Origin: an uncultured bacterium
Lineage (GTDB): Bacteria > Bacteroidota > Bacteroidia > Chitinophagales > CAIOSU01
Length of the DNA stretch: 21,076 bases
Assembly: GCA_903861055.1 (NCBI GenBank)
Contig: CAIOSU010000121.1
Span: 1 to 21,076, forward strand
Reading direction: 5' to 3'
The notes beneath the pieces are model-generated. The model saw only the letters and a program-made list of their open reading frames with translations, searched no databases and was not told where the DNA came from. A program made the translations under genes and the position numbers. Positions 1 to 6,695 of the stretch are shown here, one piece after another (positions within the stretch are counted from its first letter, which is position 1; each line of letters opens with the position of its first letter).

Positions 1-1
1 A

Positions 2-145
2 GGTAAAAAGCTTGTGGTGCCTATCAATTGCAGAGCCGACGGTTGCAGTATTGATGTTCGCGACCTTGCAGCGGGGGTTTACCAGGTAGTTGTATCCGAT
101 GCAGATGGTAATGCCGTGTTGAAACTGGTAAAGAGCTTTGATTAG
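2..145 (+). CDS. C-terminal end of a T9SS-secreted protein (partial)
   Basis: Only the last 47 codons lie in the window; the start is off the left edge. The translation ends in a pattern typical of type A type IX secretion sorting domains: a short strand with IDVRDL, then AAGVYQVVV, a D-A-D-G turn, then VLKLVKSFD and TAG. Such tails direct a protein with an N-terminal signal peptide through the outer membrane, where the tail is removed and the protein is released or attached to surface lipopolysaccharide. Nothing can be said about the cargo domain. The identification rests on the LxxGxYxVxV pattern and the C-terminal position followed by basic residues. A non-T9SS beta-sandwich end is possible but less likely. 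Confidence 0.72.
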   Translation, partial: GKKLVVPINCRADGCSIDVRDLAAGVYQVVVSDADGNAVLKLVKSFD

Positions 146-415
146 AAACACAGCACCCCACTCGTCATCGTCTTCCAGACGAGGATGAAACGTGCCTTGC
201 GTCTCCAGCCTGTCCGCCTTTTGCGTGAACGCCCGGCATAACACCTTTCGCTGCGTGCCGTCCAATAGCCCCCACTAGCTGAAGTTACTTCCGTGCTCCA
301 GGAGCTTAGTTCTTCTATACGGAGTGCAGCCTATGGGCTACATGCAGCCGATGGTGGTGGTTGGCAGGCAGCTACCATCTCAAAAAGGTAAAGTTTTTTG
401 GCTGCTTTTAATGAA
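146..415. other. Gene-free stretch with remnants of palindromic repeats
   Basis: No coding region is supported here. It holds imperfect inverted repeats of the kind scattered between Bacteroidota genes. One lies at 165-188, where TCATC/GATGA and GTCT/AGAC pair around a TCC loop with a 3-base bulge. Another lies at 325-342, where TGCAGCC and GGCTACA pair with one mismatch around a 4-base loop. They look like pieces of different repeat families laid end to end. No promoter was recognised. Confidence 0.45.
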
Positions 416-543
416 CCCCGCCCATTCGGATTTGTAATCCGAATGCCACGAGCCACGGATTTGCAATCCGATACATTCCTTCACTGCGTTCCATCCAATA
501 TCAAAAACTCCTTGGTAATGGGTGGCTTATAATAAAGGAGCTC
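416..543. repeat. Two-hairpin repeat, copy 1 of 3
   Basis: This begins at CCCCGCCC and contains two inverted repeats. Positions 423-445 have perfect 10-base arms (CATTCGGATT / AATCCGAATG) around TGT. Positions 456-470 have 6-base arms (CGGATT / AATCCG) around TGC. These are followed by about 60 bases matching the 3' end of the desaturase gene at 6641-7852. The whole unit recurs in the same orientation at 5376-5470 and 6577-6695. It resembles REP/BIME-type intergenic elements. No transposase gene is present in the window. Confidence 0.85.
481..543 (-). pseudogene. Remnant of the 3' end of a sterol desaturase family gene
   Basis: Read on the minus strand, this gives YYKPPITKEFLILDGTQ and TGA, identical over those 17 residues to the end of the intact desaturase at 6641-7852. 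Upstream of this the match fades (LL where the intact gene has SI) and then stops. Several differences from the intact gene are synonymous (CCA for CCG, CCC for CCT, TAT for TAC), so the fragment probably came from a once-coding paralogue rather than a fresh copy. There is no room for the rest of a gene, so it cannot be functional as a hydroxylase. Confidence 0.75.
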
Positions 544-635
544 CAGCACTGCGGCACTCGTAACAGCACGCGTAGGAAGGCGCGACAAGGCTAAGCTTAT
601 GTACTTATGCATGGTGGGAGGGGGTTGGGATGTGG

Positions 636-643
636 TACATTTG
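636..643 (+). promoter_or_regulatory. Candidate -7 box of the fibre gene promoter
   Basis: TACATTTG matches the Bacteroidota -7 consensus TAnnTTTG and lies 28 bases before the chosen ATG at 672, giving a short leader. No clear TTTG -33 box is visible 19-21 bases upstream, so this rests on one motif. Confidence 0.35.
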
Positions 644-671
644 GCCGCTGGTTAATTTACCATCCCTTTTT

Positions 672-3600
672 ATGAGACTTTTACTTTATATTTCCCTGTG
701 GCTGCTTTTAGCAGGCCAAGCCCTATATGCTCAGGCACCCCAAGGCATCAACTATCAAGCCGTGGCGCGCAATGCCGCGGGTGCAGTGTTGCCCAACCAG
801 GCCGTAGCGGTGCGCTTTTACATTACCACCACCAACACCACCGCCAACATACTGTATATTGAGGAGCACGCGGCCACTACCAACGCGTTCGGGCTTTTCA
901 CCCTGGTGCTGGGCGGCGGTGCGCCCCTGCAAGGTACCTTCGGGGCCATTGATTGGGCGGCAGGTCCACTCTTCTTGCGCGTTGACCTAGATGCCAACGG
1001 TGGCAACAACTACCTGCCCATGGGCACCACTCAATTGCTCTCGGTGCCCTATGCGCTGTATGCGGGCAAGGCAGGCGCCGGTGCCAGCATTAACGGCCTA
1101 CAGGGTGTTGATACCACCGGGCTGGCTGTGGGCGATGTGTTGATATGGGACGGCACCAATTGGGTAGCCACTACCCTGAACGTGAATGATGCCGACAGCG
1201 ACCCCGCCAACGAGCTGCAAGACCTGTACCTAAACGGCGATACCCTGCGCATAACCAGCGGCACCGGCTACGCCGTGCTGCCCGACGTGTTGGCAACTGT
1301 AGCCGCTAACATTGATAGCCTGCTGCTGCTAAGCAACAACCTTGATAGCATTATCCTCAGCCAAACGATCAGCAACATCGATACGATTTTGAGCCAAAGC
1401 ACCACGCTGGATAGCCTTATTATCGTGCAATCCTCAGCCAACATCGACAGTATATTAACCTTTAGCAGCCGTATTGACACGTTGGTAATAAACAGCCTGC
1501 AAAACGCTGCCAATGGCATTGATACTGCTTTTGTGCAAAACGATACCCTATATATAAAAACGGGCAACGGAAGCATCATTAATACGGGCTTTGTGCGTGG
1601 TGGTATAGGCGCAACGGGCGCAACAGGTCCACAAGGAACAACTGGCACAGCGGGTTTACCGGGCGCTGACGGTGCAACGGGAGCAACAGGAGCCACAGGT
1701 ACTGCCGGAGTTACTGGACCGCAAGGTCCTACAGGCTCAGCAGGCGCTAATGGTGCTGCAGGCATAGTCGGACCACAAGGAACAACTGGAACTGCTGGCG
1801 CAAATGGCGCAACTGGCACAACTGGTGCAACAGGAGCTACAGGCGCTGCAGGAATTATTGGTCTTCAAGGCCCCACAGGTTCAGCGGGCGCAACGGGTGC
1901 CACGGGTGCTAATGGCACAACGGGTACAACGGGCTCAACCGGTGTAGCCGGACCACAAGGAAATACTGGCACAACAGGTGCAACAGGAGCCACCGGTGCT
2001 GCAGGAATTACTGGTCTTCAAGGCCCCACAGGTTCAGCGGGCGCAACGGGCGCCACGGGTGCTAATGGCACAACGGGTACAACGGGCTCAACCGGTGTAG
2101 CCGGACCACAAGGAAATACTGGAACTGCTGGTGCTAACGGTGTTAACGGCGCAACTGGCACAGCAGGTGCAACAGGAGCCACCGGTGCTGCAGGAATTAC
2201 TGGCCCTCAAGGCCCAACAGGAACAAATGGTGCAACAGGAGCAACCGGTTTGGTAAGTGCTGGAAACACAAGGGGAGACATGCTCTTTTGGGATGGCGCT
2301 CAATGGACTGAGCTTCCACTAGGCCAGCAAGAGCAAGTACTTACCGTTTGTAACGGAGTGCCGATATGGCTAGCAGGGGGTATTTGCCCTGGATTAATAG
2401 CATCTCTTAACTGTGCCTCTGCCACAAACAATGGAATCCTTACAGCAGGTATCTCTGCTAGTGGGGTAAGTTCAAATATATCCTACTCGGGCGGCAACGG
2501 GGGTACGTACAGCGCACAGAGCATAAACTCTACAGGAGCAACAGGCCTAACGGCCACCATAAGCGCAAGCACATTTGCCAATGGATTTGGAAGTTTAACT
2601 TATACCATAACCGGCACACCGAATGTAGCAGGAGGTACGGCCAGTTTTGCTTTGAGCATAGGCGGTCAGAGTTGTACATTAACATTCACTGTTAACCCCG
2701 CAGTGCCTGCCACGCTCACCACCTTGCCCATTGGCAGCATAGCCAACACTAGCGCCAATAGTGGAGGAAATATTAGCAGCACTGGCAGTAGTCCAGTAAC
2801 CCAACGGGGCATAGTATGGAGCACTAGCCCCAACCCCACTATTGCCAATAACAAAACCATCGATGGTACCGGCACGGGCAGCTATACTAGTAACCTCACG
2901 GGCCTTACCCCCAACACCACCTACTACGTGCGGGCATATGCCACCAACGGATCGGGCACGGCTTATGGCAACGAGTTGATCTTTGCCACCACGGGCCCTG
3001 CTGCTGCTAGTATAGCAGCCCTTGACTGTGCATCTGCCACAAGAATTGGAATACTTACACAAGGAGTCGCTGCTATTGGTATAAGTGCAAGTGTACCATA
3101 CTCGGGCGGCAACGGGGGTACGTACGGTGCACAGAGCATAAACTCTACTGGCGTAACAGGCCTCACCGCCATCTTAAGCTCAGATATATTTACCAATGTA
3201 GGAAGTTTAACTTATACCATTACCGGCAGACCGAGTGCAGCAGGCACGGCCAGTTTTGCTTTGAGCATTGGCGGTCGCAGTTGTACATTAACATTCACTG
3301 TTAACGCATCCGGTCTATACGCTGTAGGTTCTGTATTCTGTAACGGCCCCACGTTAGTAGTGGACGTAACCAACCCTCTCACAGGTAAAACATGGATGGA
3401 TCGCAACCTGGGTGCATCACAAGTTGCTATATCCAGCACCGATGCAAATGCTTACGGTGATTTATACCAATGGGGTCGTGGAAGCGATGGACATCAGTGC
3501 CGCAACTCTTCAACCACCTCCATCCAAAGTAGTATCGATCAACCGGGAAACAACAAGTTCATCATCGTATCAGCAGGCAATGATTGGCGCAGCACGCCGA

Positions 3601-3926
3601 ACAATAATCTTTGGCAGGGGGTATATGGGGTAAACAACCCATGCCCAAGCGGTTATCGCTTGCCAACAAATGCCGAATTCGATGCAGAGCGTTTGACTTG
3701 GGGTAGTAACAACAGTACGGGTGCCTTTGCCTCGATCTTGAAATTGCCTATGGCGGGCTTCCGCACCAGTTCAGGTTTAATTGGTAATGTCGGAAGCGAG
3801 GGCTCTTGTTGGACCAGTTCGACTTTTGGACAGTTCTCGAACGACCTCACCTTCAACAACAATGTCGTCGCAGGCGTCAGGTTTCGAGCCAGTGGAAATT
3901 CTGTGCGTTGCCTCAAGGATTATTAA
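672..3926 (+). CDS. Secreted collagen-like fibre protein with C-terminal FISUMP domain
   Basis: A predicted surface protein of 1084 residues. The ATG at 672 is preferred over an in-frame ATG at 630 because it begins a clean signal peptide (MRLLLYISLWLLLAGQALYA). Residues about 22-130 form the head domain common to Bacteroidota tail-fibre-like proteins (GINYQAVARNAAG...LLSVPYALYAGKA). Residues about 210-290 contain repeated (I/L)D(S/T) units that look like a stalk. Residues 313-525 are 71 uninterrupted Gly-X-Y triplets rich in GAT, GTT, GPT and GPQ. Two Ig-like repeats (about 579-675 and 783-879, each starting with CASAT and ending SCTLTFTVN) flank an FN3-like domain with TPNTTYYVRAYA. Residues 881-1084 are a FISUMP domain (TWMDRNLGA, DLYQWGRG, CPSGYRLPTNAEF, VRCLKD). 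The ligand is unknown; adhesion or surface-fibre function is inferred from architecture. Its stop overlaps the next start. Confidence 0.85.
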   Translation: MRLLLYISLWLLLAGQALYAQAPQGINYQAVARNAAGAVLPNQAVAVRFYITTTNTTANILYIEEHAATTNAFGLFTLVLGGGAPLQGTFGAIDWAAGPLFLRVDLDANGGNNYLPMGTTQLLSVPYALYAGKAGAGASINGLQGVDTTGLAVGDVLIWDGTNWVATTLNVNDADSDPANELQDLYLNGDTLRITSGTGYAVLPDVLATVAANIDSLLLLSNNLDSIILSQTISNIDTILSQSTTLDSLIIVQSSANIDSILTFSSRIDTLVINSLQNAANGIDTAFVQNDTLYIKTGNGSIINTGFVRGGIGATGATGPQGTTGTAGLPGADGATGATGATGTAGVTGPQGPTGSAGANGAAGIVGPQGTTGTAGANGATGTTGATGATGAAGIIGLQGPTGSAGATGATGANGTTGTTGSTGVAGPQGNTGTTGATGATGAAGITGLQGPTGSAGATGATGANGTTGTTGSTGVAGPQGNTGTAGANGVNGATGTAGATGATGAAGITGPQGPTGTNGATGATGLVSAGNTRGDMLFWDGAQWTELPLGQQEQVLTVCNGVPIWLAGGICPGLIASLNCASATNNGILTAGISASGVSSNISYSGGNGGTYSAQSINSTGATGLTATISASTFANGFGSLTYTITGTPNVAGGTASFALSIGGQSCTLTFTVNPAVPATLTTLPIGSIANTSANSGGNISSTGSSPVTQRGIVWSTSPNPTIANNKTIDGTGTGSYTSNLTGLTPNTTYYVRAYATNGSGTAYGNELIFATTGPAAASIAALDCASATRIGILTQGVAAIGISASVPYSGGNGGTYGAQSINSTGVTGLTAILSSDIFTNVGSLTYTITGRPSAAGTASFALSIGGRSCTLTFTVNASGLYAVGSVFCNGPTLVVDVTNPLTGKTWMDRNLGASQVAISSTDANAYGDLYQWGRGSDGHQCRNSSTTSIQSSIDQPGNNKFIIVSAGNDWRSTPNNNLWQGVYGVNNPCPSGYRLPTNAEFDAERLTWGSNNSTGAFASILKLPMAGFRTSSGLIGNVGSEGSCWTSSTFGQFSNDLTFNNNVVAGVRFRASGNSVRCLKDY
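1608..2246 (+). repeat. Collagen-like Gly-X-Y repeat tract
   Basis: Seventy-one consecutive codon triplets of the form Gly-X-Y with no break. A 153-base unit of 17 triplets starting at 1851 recurs at 2004, and a related third copy starts at 2193 after a 36-base insertion. The first about 117 bases of the first two units differ at only two positions, so the duplication looks recent. The Y position is dominated by Thr, as in bacterial collagens such as Bacillus BclA, where such threonines carry glycans. Confidence 0.93.
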
Positions 3927-5365
3927 TGTTCGGGTTTCAATTCTTTCGTTTTAAAACTAAAATAATTATTAAAAAAACATCAATCATAACGGTTGTATGC
4001 CTAGCACTACTGACAAGTAGCTCATTTGCACAATCAATCTCGGGTAATTTATCGTTATTGGCTAATCAACAAATAAAACTGGAAGGTTTTGATGGCTTAA
4101 AAACCAATCCTATTTCAAATGCAACTATTGATGAAAAAGGAAATTTCAACCTCAGCTATTCCAAGGCTGATTTTGGAGTGGGTTATTTAATGTCTGACGA
4201 TAAAAAATCGCTATTGGTGATTTTGGGAGGTGAGGATATTGAAATCGTTGGCGAAGCATTGAGCTATATCGAAACGATTAAGATTACGCGAGGCAAAGAA
4301 AACCAATGGTTTGAGCAGTATGCCAAAGAGCATCCACGCAGAGAACAAGCCTTGAGTGCTTGGGTTTACTTGGAGAAAATATACACGCTCGATTCTTTAT
4401 TTGCGGCACAAAAAATGCCAGCTAATAATATCCAGTTAGAGCAACAACGCATCAAAGCGGAAGATTCGTTGTTTCTAGCAAATTTGCCCAAGGATAGTTA
4501 TGTAAGTTGGTTTTTACCCACGCGAAAACTGGTAAGTTCCGTTTCTAACATAGCACAGTATCGCATTGAGGAAATTCCATCTACGATTAAAGCTTTCAGA
4601 GCATTGGATTACACCGACCAGCGTCTTTACAAAAGTGGCTTGTTTAAAGATGCCATTGAAAGTCATTTTTGGTTGTTGGAAAACAGCGGTCGTTCTTCAA
4701 GTTCCGTTTTTATTGAAATGCAGATTTCTATTGATGCAATGATGGTAAATTTGTTGAAGAATGAGAAAATACTTAATGAGGTCACTTACTTTTTGTTTGA
4801 TTTGTTGGAACGTCATAGCTTGTTCGAGGCATCTGAATATTTGGCGCTGAAAGTACTCAATGAAACGAGTTGTACCATCGATAGCGATTTAGGCAAACAG
4901 CTGGAAAGCTACCGCGCTATGAAAATCGGGAATATGGCACCCGATATCAGTTTTGGCAACGCCGCTTATTTGAACGGGAAGAAGCAAACAACATTTAGCA
5001 GTTTAACAAAGGTAACCACACCTTACACCTTGGTTGTTTTTGGGGCAAGCTGGTGCCCAAAGTGCATGGAGGAACTTCCAAAACTGATACAAAACTATGT
5101 AAAGTGGAGAAATCTTGGCGTAGAAGTAGTTTACATATCACTCGACACTGAGCAGCAAGTTTTCGAGCAGCTGGTAAAATCCTATCCATTTTTTACTTAT
5201 TGCGATTACAAGAAATGGGAGAGCCAAGTGGTGCAGGATTATTATGTGTTTGGCACACCAACTTTTTATCTGTTAAACCATAAACGAGAGATTATATTAC
5301 GGCCAAATTCAATTATTCAAGTAGATGCTTGGGTAGATTGGTTTTTGGTGCAAGGGAATAAATAA
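3926..5365 (+). CDS. TlpA-like thioredoxin-fold thiol oxidoreductase, exported
   Basis: 479 residues. The start is the ATG sharing its A with the preceding TAA (TAATG), which fits translational coupling and opens a basic n-region and hydrophobic signal peptide ending near SSSFAQ (residue 36). Residues about 37-130 resemble the beta-rich N-terminal domain often found on Bacteroidota TlpA proteins (DUF4369-like; weak call). A helical middle region follows. Residues about 350-479 are a thioredoxin fold with the redox motif W-C377-P-K-C380 and a cis-proline loop GTPTF (P445). The family reduces or isomerises disulfides in the periplasm. Codon use is clearly more AT-rich than in the fibre gene and the arginine genes. 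The linkage suggests it acts on the Cys-containing fibre protein, but that is inference. Confidence 0.83.
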   Translation: MFGFQFFRFKTKIIIKKTSIITVVCLALLTSSSFAQSISGNLSLLANQQIKLEGFDGLKTNPISNATIDEKGNFNLSYSKADFGVGYLMSDDKKSLLVILGGEDIEIVGEALSYIETIKITRGKENQWFEQYAKEHPRREQALSAWVYLEKIYTLDSLFAAQKMPANNIQLEQQRIKAEDSLFLANLPKDSYVSWFLPTRKLVSSVSNIAQYRIEEIPSTIKAFRALDYTDQRLYKSGLFKDAIESHFWLLENSGRSSSSVFIEMQISIDAMMVNLLKNEKILNEVTYFLFDLLERHSLFEASEYLALKVLNETSCTIDSDLGKQLESYRAMKIGNMAPDISFGNAAYLNGKKQTTFSSLTKVTTPYTLVVFGASWCPKCMEELPKLIQNYVKWRNLGVEVVYISLDTEQQVFEQLVKSYPFFTYCDYKKWESQVVQDYYVFGTPTFYLLNHKREIILRPNSIIQVDAWVDWFLVQGNK

Positions 5366-5375
5366 ATGGGCAAAA

Positions 5376-5470
5376 ACCCCGCCCATTCGGAATTGTAATC
5401 CGAATGCCACGAGCCATGGATTTGCAATCCAATACACATAACTCACTGCCCACCATCCAATATCAAAAAC
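5376..5470. repeat. Two-hairpin repeat, copy 2 of 3
   Basis: Same orientation as copies 1 and 3. The first hairpin spans 5384-5406 with one arm mismatch. The second spans 5417-5431 and reads TGGATT / AATCCA, so both arms changed together relative to CGGATT / AATCCG in copy 1. The right end carries a short desaturase gene tail that stops one base before the stop codon of the Na/Pi gene. The element lies between two convergent genes and could act as a two-way terminator. Confidence 0.83.
5443..5470 (-). pseudogene. Shortest remnant of a desaturase gene 3' end
   Basis: On the minus strand this reads FLILDGGQ and TGA, against FLILDGTQ and TGA in the intact gene at 6641-7852. The reading frame and the distance to the adjoining hairpin pair are preserved, so it is recognisable as the same tail despite its length. 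It abuts the stop codon of the Na/Pi gene, suggesting a deletion joined the two. Confidence 0.55.
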
Positions 5471-5471
5471 C

Positions 5472-6434
5472 CTACGTTTGCGGCACGGGCACTTTGTCGG
5501 GCAGCCACGTATCGAGCAGGCGGTTGATGGTGCCTACGAGCGGCAAGAACAGCAATACCCCCATTATATTGAACAGCATGTGGGCTTGGGCTATTTGGTG
5601 TGCAATGGCATCTGATGGCGTAAGCCAGAGCACCAGCTTGGTAAATGCACCGATAAACAGTACGCCAATAAATATGGAGGTAATATTGAAAAAGAGGTGA
5701 AATATTCCTGTTTTAATGGCCGAGCGGCTTTGGCCTAGGGTGGCAAAGAGCGTATCGGAGCAGGTGCCCAACTCGGCACCCATCATAATGGCTATACCTG
5801 CTGCTAGGCTTATAAGCCCCTCGTGCGATAGCTGCACTACCATGCCTACCGTGGCCGATGATGATTGGATGACCAGCGTGGTTACCAAACCGGCAAAAAC
5901 GCCTTTCCAAGGGGTTTCCATTTGCGCCATCCAACGCTCGAAAGCATCGCTGTTTTTTAACGGCGACACTGCCTCGCCCATTACATATAGCCCAAAAAAC
6001 AACAAGCCGGTGCTAAACACTATTTTGCCCATGGCTTGCGGGCGGGCTTTTTTAGATACAAACAGGATAACGAAACCCACTAGCATGGGCACAGCGCTCC
6101 ACTCGCCAATATCGAATGCAATTATTTGCGAGGAGATGGTAGTGCCGATGTTGGCCCCCATAACCACGCCCATTGATTGGCGGAAGGTGAGCACGCCTGC
6201 ACCCACAAAAGCAATGGTCATGATAATAACGGCCGACGACGAGTCGAGCAGAATGGTAACAATGGTGCCCGAAACAATGGCGGTAAATAAATTGCGCGTA
6301 AAACGGCCCAAAAAGTTTTTCACCTTTTCGCCGGCCACGGCCTTCATGCTATCCGATAGTAAATTGAGGGCATACAAAAACACCACGAGCCCGGCAGCCA
6401 AAGTAAGCACCACTTTTAGAATATCAATTTCCAT
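5472..6434 (-). CDS. Na+/phosphate cotransporter (NptA/YjbB-like) family protein
   Basis: 320 residues from the ATG at 6434; an in-frame TTG at 6464 would add 10 polar residues and is less likely. The protein has two Na_Pi_cotrans half-repeats. The first has LDSSSA (63-68) and GANIGTT (93-99). The second has QSSSA (190-194) and GAELGT (219-224). Each QSSS-like motif sits in a re-entrant hairpin and is expected to bind Na+ and phosphate. HLFFN (246-250) and HMLFN (285-289) also fit the family. About 8 hydrophobic segments are visible. The PhoU-like cytoplasmic domain found on longer members is absent. Such short proteins export or import phosphate or related anions across the inner membrane; direction and substrate cannot be read from sequence. 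It converges on the TlpA gene with a repeat in between. Confidence 0.87.
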   Translation of the reverse strand: MEIDILKVVLTLAAGLVVFLYALNLLSDSMKAVAGEKVKNFLGRFTRNLFTAIVSGTIVTILLDSSSAVIIMTIAFVGAGVLTFRQSMGVVMGANIGTTISSQIIAFDIGEWSAVPMLVGFVILFVSKKARPQAMGKIVFSTGLLFFGLYVMGEAVSPLKNSDAFERWMAQMETPWKGVFAGLVTTLVIQSSSATVGMVVQLSHEGLISLAAGIAIMMGAELGTCSDTLFATLGQSRSAIKTGIFHLFFNITSIFIGVLFIGAFTKLVLWLTPSDAIAHQIAQAHMLFNIMGVLLFLPLVGTINRLLDTWLPDKVPVPQT

Positions 6435-6469
6435 GGCCGATGAAGGTATTAGGCAATTGTGCAAAGTGC

Positions 6470-6477
6470 CAAAAGTA
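6470..6477 (-). promoter_or_regulatory. Candidate -7 box for the Na/Pi gene
   Basis: On the minus strand this reads TACTTTTG, matching TAnnTTTG, 35 bases before the chosen ATG. A perfect inverted repeat with 7-base arms (ACTGATA / TATCAGT, 6499-6514) covers the expected -33 position, where no TTTG is visible. Confidence 0.4.
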
Positions 6478-6576
6478 CGGGAAGGTTGGCCTTGGTTTAC
6501 TGATAAATATCAGTTTTGTTTAAACTTAACCTAATGATAACCGATAGTAGTTTGGGTGTTGCCCTGATGAGCCCCC

Positions 6577-6695
6577 CCCCGCCCATTCGGATTTGTAATC
6601 CGAATGCACTAGCCACGGATTTGCAATCTGATTCATTCCTTCACTGCGTTCCATCCAATATCAAAAACTCCTTGGTAATAGGCGGCTTATAGTAA
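6577..6695. repeat. Two-hairpin repeat, copy 3 of 3, overlapping the desaturase 3' end
   Basis: This is the copy attached to the intact gene. The first hairpin (6584-6606) has perfect 10-base arms. The second (6616-6630) has CGGATT against AATCTG, leaving a G-T pair in the stem. On the minus strand the hairpins lie 10-57 bases beyond the desaturase stop, where a transcription terminator or RNA-stabilising structure would sit. A C-run (6572-6580) adjoins it. The shared part continues into about 55 bases of coding sequence. Confidence 0.85.

Noticed and set aside
1608..2246. Regular short repeats that could suggest a CRISPR array or minisatellite
   Set aside because: The period is exactly in codons and encodes Gly-X-Y; there are no constant repeats with unique spacers.
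5716..6534. Long open frame on the plus strand opposite the Na/Pi gene
   Set aside because: It is the antisense of a clear transporter gene with conserved motifs, and its translation shows no recognisable protein features.
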